64,000 bases of DNA from Abelmoschus esculentus (taxonomy: Eukaryota; Streptophyta; Magnoliopsida; Malvales; Malvaceae): the NCBI GenBank assembly GCA_035048815.1, contig JAUCBN010000006.1:18863001-18927000 (forward strand), written 5' to 3'. Shown in pieces: positions 62,174 to 64,000 of the stretch. The first letter of the stretch is position 1; the number at the start of each line of letters is the position of its first letter. The notes beneath the pieces were generated by a model. That model was given only the letters and a program-made list of their open reading frames with translations, did not search any database and was not told the origin of the DNA. A program made the translations under genes and the position numbers.

Positions 62174-64000
62174 TCACATGCTGGCAACAACCGATGGAAG
62201 AAGCTCAGTCTCTACCTCACCCTCAGCCTGCTCCTTATCGCTTCCGTCCGCACGCATCTGCAACAACACATAGTTTTCAATATACTAACACATAAACACT
62301 GACCTAAATGCAAAGTGGACCAAATCACACACACCTTCAACTCATTCGTTTTCTGTTGCGAAAGGTAACGGTCGAATGCACCTTTACCATAAAGAATCTT
62401 GGCTCCACTTCCAATGGCCTCCTCATCAACTACTGCTGCATCTATTATGTCATCACCACTTCTAACATCCGGTATCTGCAGGCAAATGTTTAAGAAAATC
62501 CATTCAATGGAAGCTGCCTGGTCCCAAACAATTAAGTGATTGAAGATTCACCCCATGGTACAGAGATACAATCTGAGTGACCACTTCTTCTAACTCCAAT
62601 CTAGGCGGAGGTTCATGTGTTTTTTAACCCCCATAACCTAAAACCGAGACTTTCTTGGTTGGTTAGCACTGGTATCGTGATATTATGAAACAAAACCGAA
62701 ACCAAAATTCTATTCTGATTTGATTGAGTCCAAGCAGAAATCTTTTAGCTTTCAAACCACAAACCAAATATAATCAAAACCAATCAGTTAGGTAAGACTT
62801 TCAACATTGATGGAATAATGCTCCGCCCTACATGAAAGTATCAGAGCAGAGCTCTGATTGGAGAGTTAACTAGGCAAAGAAGTTCAGCATAGGATAGGTG
62901 CTCGATTGGAGAGAAAGAGGTTGTTCAACAAAATTGCGGTCCCACCAGAGTGGGGGCCATAGAGGGCTGAACTGGAATGCTCCTTCCATTCAAAGGACAT
63001 GTAATGGTAGTGCCGAGGTTCATACAAGGCCAAAACATGACAAATATGATAGTTCTATGCATTCAACACACATTTTTCATGATGATACGGTCTGTTTCTG
63101 CACTCTTTAGTCTTAACAGCAGGTGATGAAAATCAGAAAAGTACAACATAGCATACCTCATACATGGCATCCATCAAGATATTCTCCAAAATAGATCTTA
63201 AGCCTCGGGCTCCTGTATTTTTTGTTATTGCTTTTCTGGCAATTGATTTCAAAGCATTTTCTGTAATATGCAGTTTGACCTGAGGTAATGAAGAACGACG
63301 TGTAAAAATTGCATGCAAATTAAATATAGGTATTAGCATTTCAAAAATAGGAGCATATGAAGAACTTACTCCATTCAGTTGGAACATTTTTTTGTATTGC
63401 TTGCCCAGGGCATTTTTTGGCTCTGTTAGGACCTAAATGAGAATTGGTGCAGTAAGCATCACACATAAAGCTGATTAAACAATCACATCACTAGTCCAAG
63501 GAAGAGAATATTTTAGCGTATCAATAGTGGCACCTTCAAGTGCCACAATAAAAAAATAACGCAGAGACATTAATCTTCCCTTCCATGTTTTTCAGAAACA
63601 TGTGTAGAGACTAAGGTAAGACAAGCATGTTTTTTGCTCAGGAAACCTAATAAAAAAATTCAAAAGTATGACTGCAATATGTGATCTACCAATTCCTTCA
63701 ATTCTTCATCATCCCATTAAAAATCTAGTAGGAATATACTTTGCAGACTAAAGAGCCAAAAGACAAAGTAAAACATTCACCTGAATAAGTTGTTCTTCAG
63801 TTAGAGACAACAAGCTGACAAGAACCGGAAATCGTCCAACGAATTCTGGTATCAATCCATATGAAATGAGATCACTACTTTCAACCTGTCAAAACAGAAA
63901 TGGCTCATATAGGATGAGAATATAAAATTGTTGCATTCAAGCTATTTATGAATAAATACCATCTTGAATGCTATAGAGCACTTACAGTCTCCATCAAAGA
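62174..64000 (-). CDS. CLPX1: ClpX ATPase subunit of the Clp protease, C-terminal part (5' part beyond window)
   Basis: AAA+ unfoldase that feeds ClpP; plant ClpX of this type is mitochondrial. Exons seen: 63986-64000 (partial), 63781-63885, 63370-63432, 63157-63279, 62335-62475 and 62174-62257, all in one frame. Conserved features: ESSDLISYGLIPEFVGRFPV with the arginine finger, ALGKQYKKMFQLNG, and the sensor-2 motif NTGARGLRSILENILMDAMY. Then IPDVRSGDDIIDAAVVDEE and a plant-specific tail, GKGAFDRYLSQQKTNELK, ending PSVVASM. The Walker motifs and zinc finger lie off the right edge. The intact 3' exons suggest a functional gene. Confidence 0.93.

Overview
This window is plant nuclear DNA: genes are split by AT-rich GT-AG introns, intergenic DNA is AT-rich and packed with small non-autonomous transposons, and every recognisable protein is eudicot-like (plastid pyruvate kinase, SLAC-type anion channel, CNGC, pectinesterase). 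Gene content and repeat style suggest a malvid, most likely cotton (Gossypium) or another Malvaceae; that assignment is inference.

Layout, left to right: a broken ERDJ2/SEC63-type J-protein gene on the minus strand (1-6750), whose large intron holds a 5'-truncated LINE that is itself split by a hAT-type MITE; a 5 kb repeat-filled gap; a SLAH3-like anion channel (12984-15177, +); plastid pyruvate kinase PKP2 (15988-21337, +, 577 aa); a small DUF3143 plastid protein (23178-24788, +); a PP2C phosphatase (25905-29111, -); a 3.5 kb repeat block with a foldback element and a long-TIR Mutator-like element; a CNGC1-like channel (34686-38350, +); a divergent pyruvate kinase of the PKP4 type (39071-42328, -); spermine synthase (44261-46907, -); a 6.5 kb AT-rich gap with MITEs; a single-exon F-box gene (54862-56022, +); a pectinesterase with pro-region (57894-60026, +); and the 3' part of a ClpX gene running off the right edge (62174-64000, -). 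Exon boundaries were worked out by hand from reading frame, splice dinucleotides and family knowledge. For the seven complete multi-exon genes apart from SLAH3, the inferred exons sum to a whole number of codons.

Most of the genes are collinear with Arabidopsis chromosome 5 around At5g52920-At5g53370 (PKP2, SPMS, CNGC1, PP2C, CLPX, PME). The PKP4 gene corresponds to a gene in the sister chromosome 3 segment. They are ordinary metabolic and signalling genes that happen to be neighbours; there is no operon logic. The two plastid-type pyruvate kinases make an informative contrast: one is canonical, the other has lost the C-domain and carries the residues of K+-independent enzymes.

The most interesting points are the apparently recent decay of the ERDJ2 copy (a CTAG duplication, a 4-bp deletion, and loss of four residues right after HPD), the MULE whose long arms each contain a tRNA-like module, the near-palindromic foldback family, a GC-AG intron in PKP2, and a possible upstream ORF in spermine synthase that stops 3 nt before the main start. 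I saw no clear new multi-gene system.
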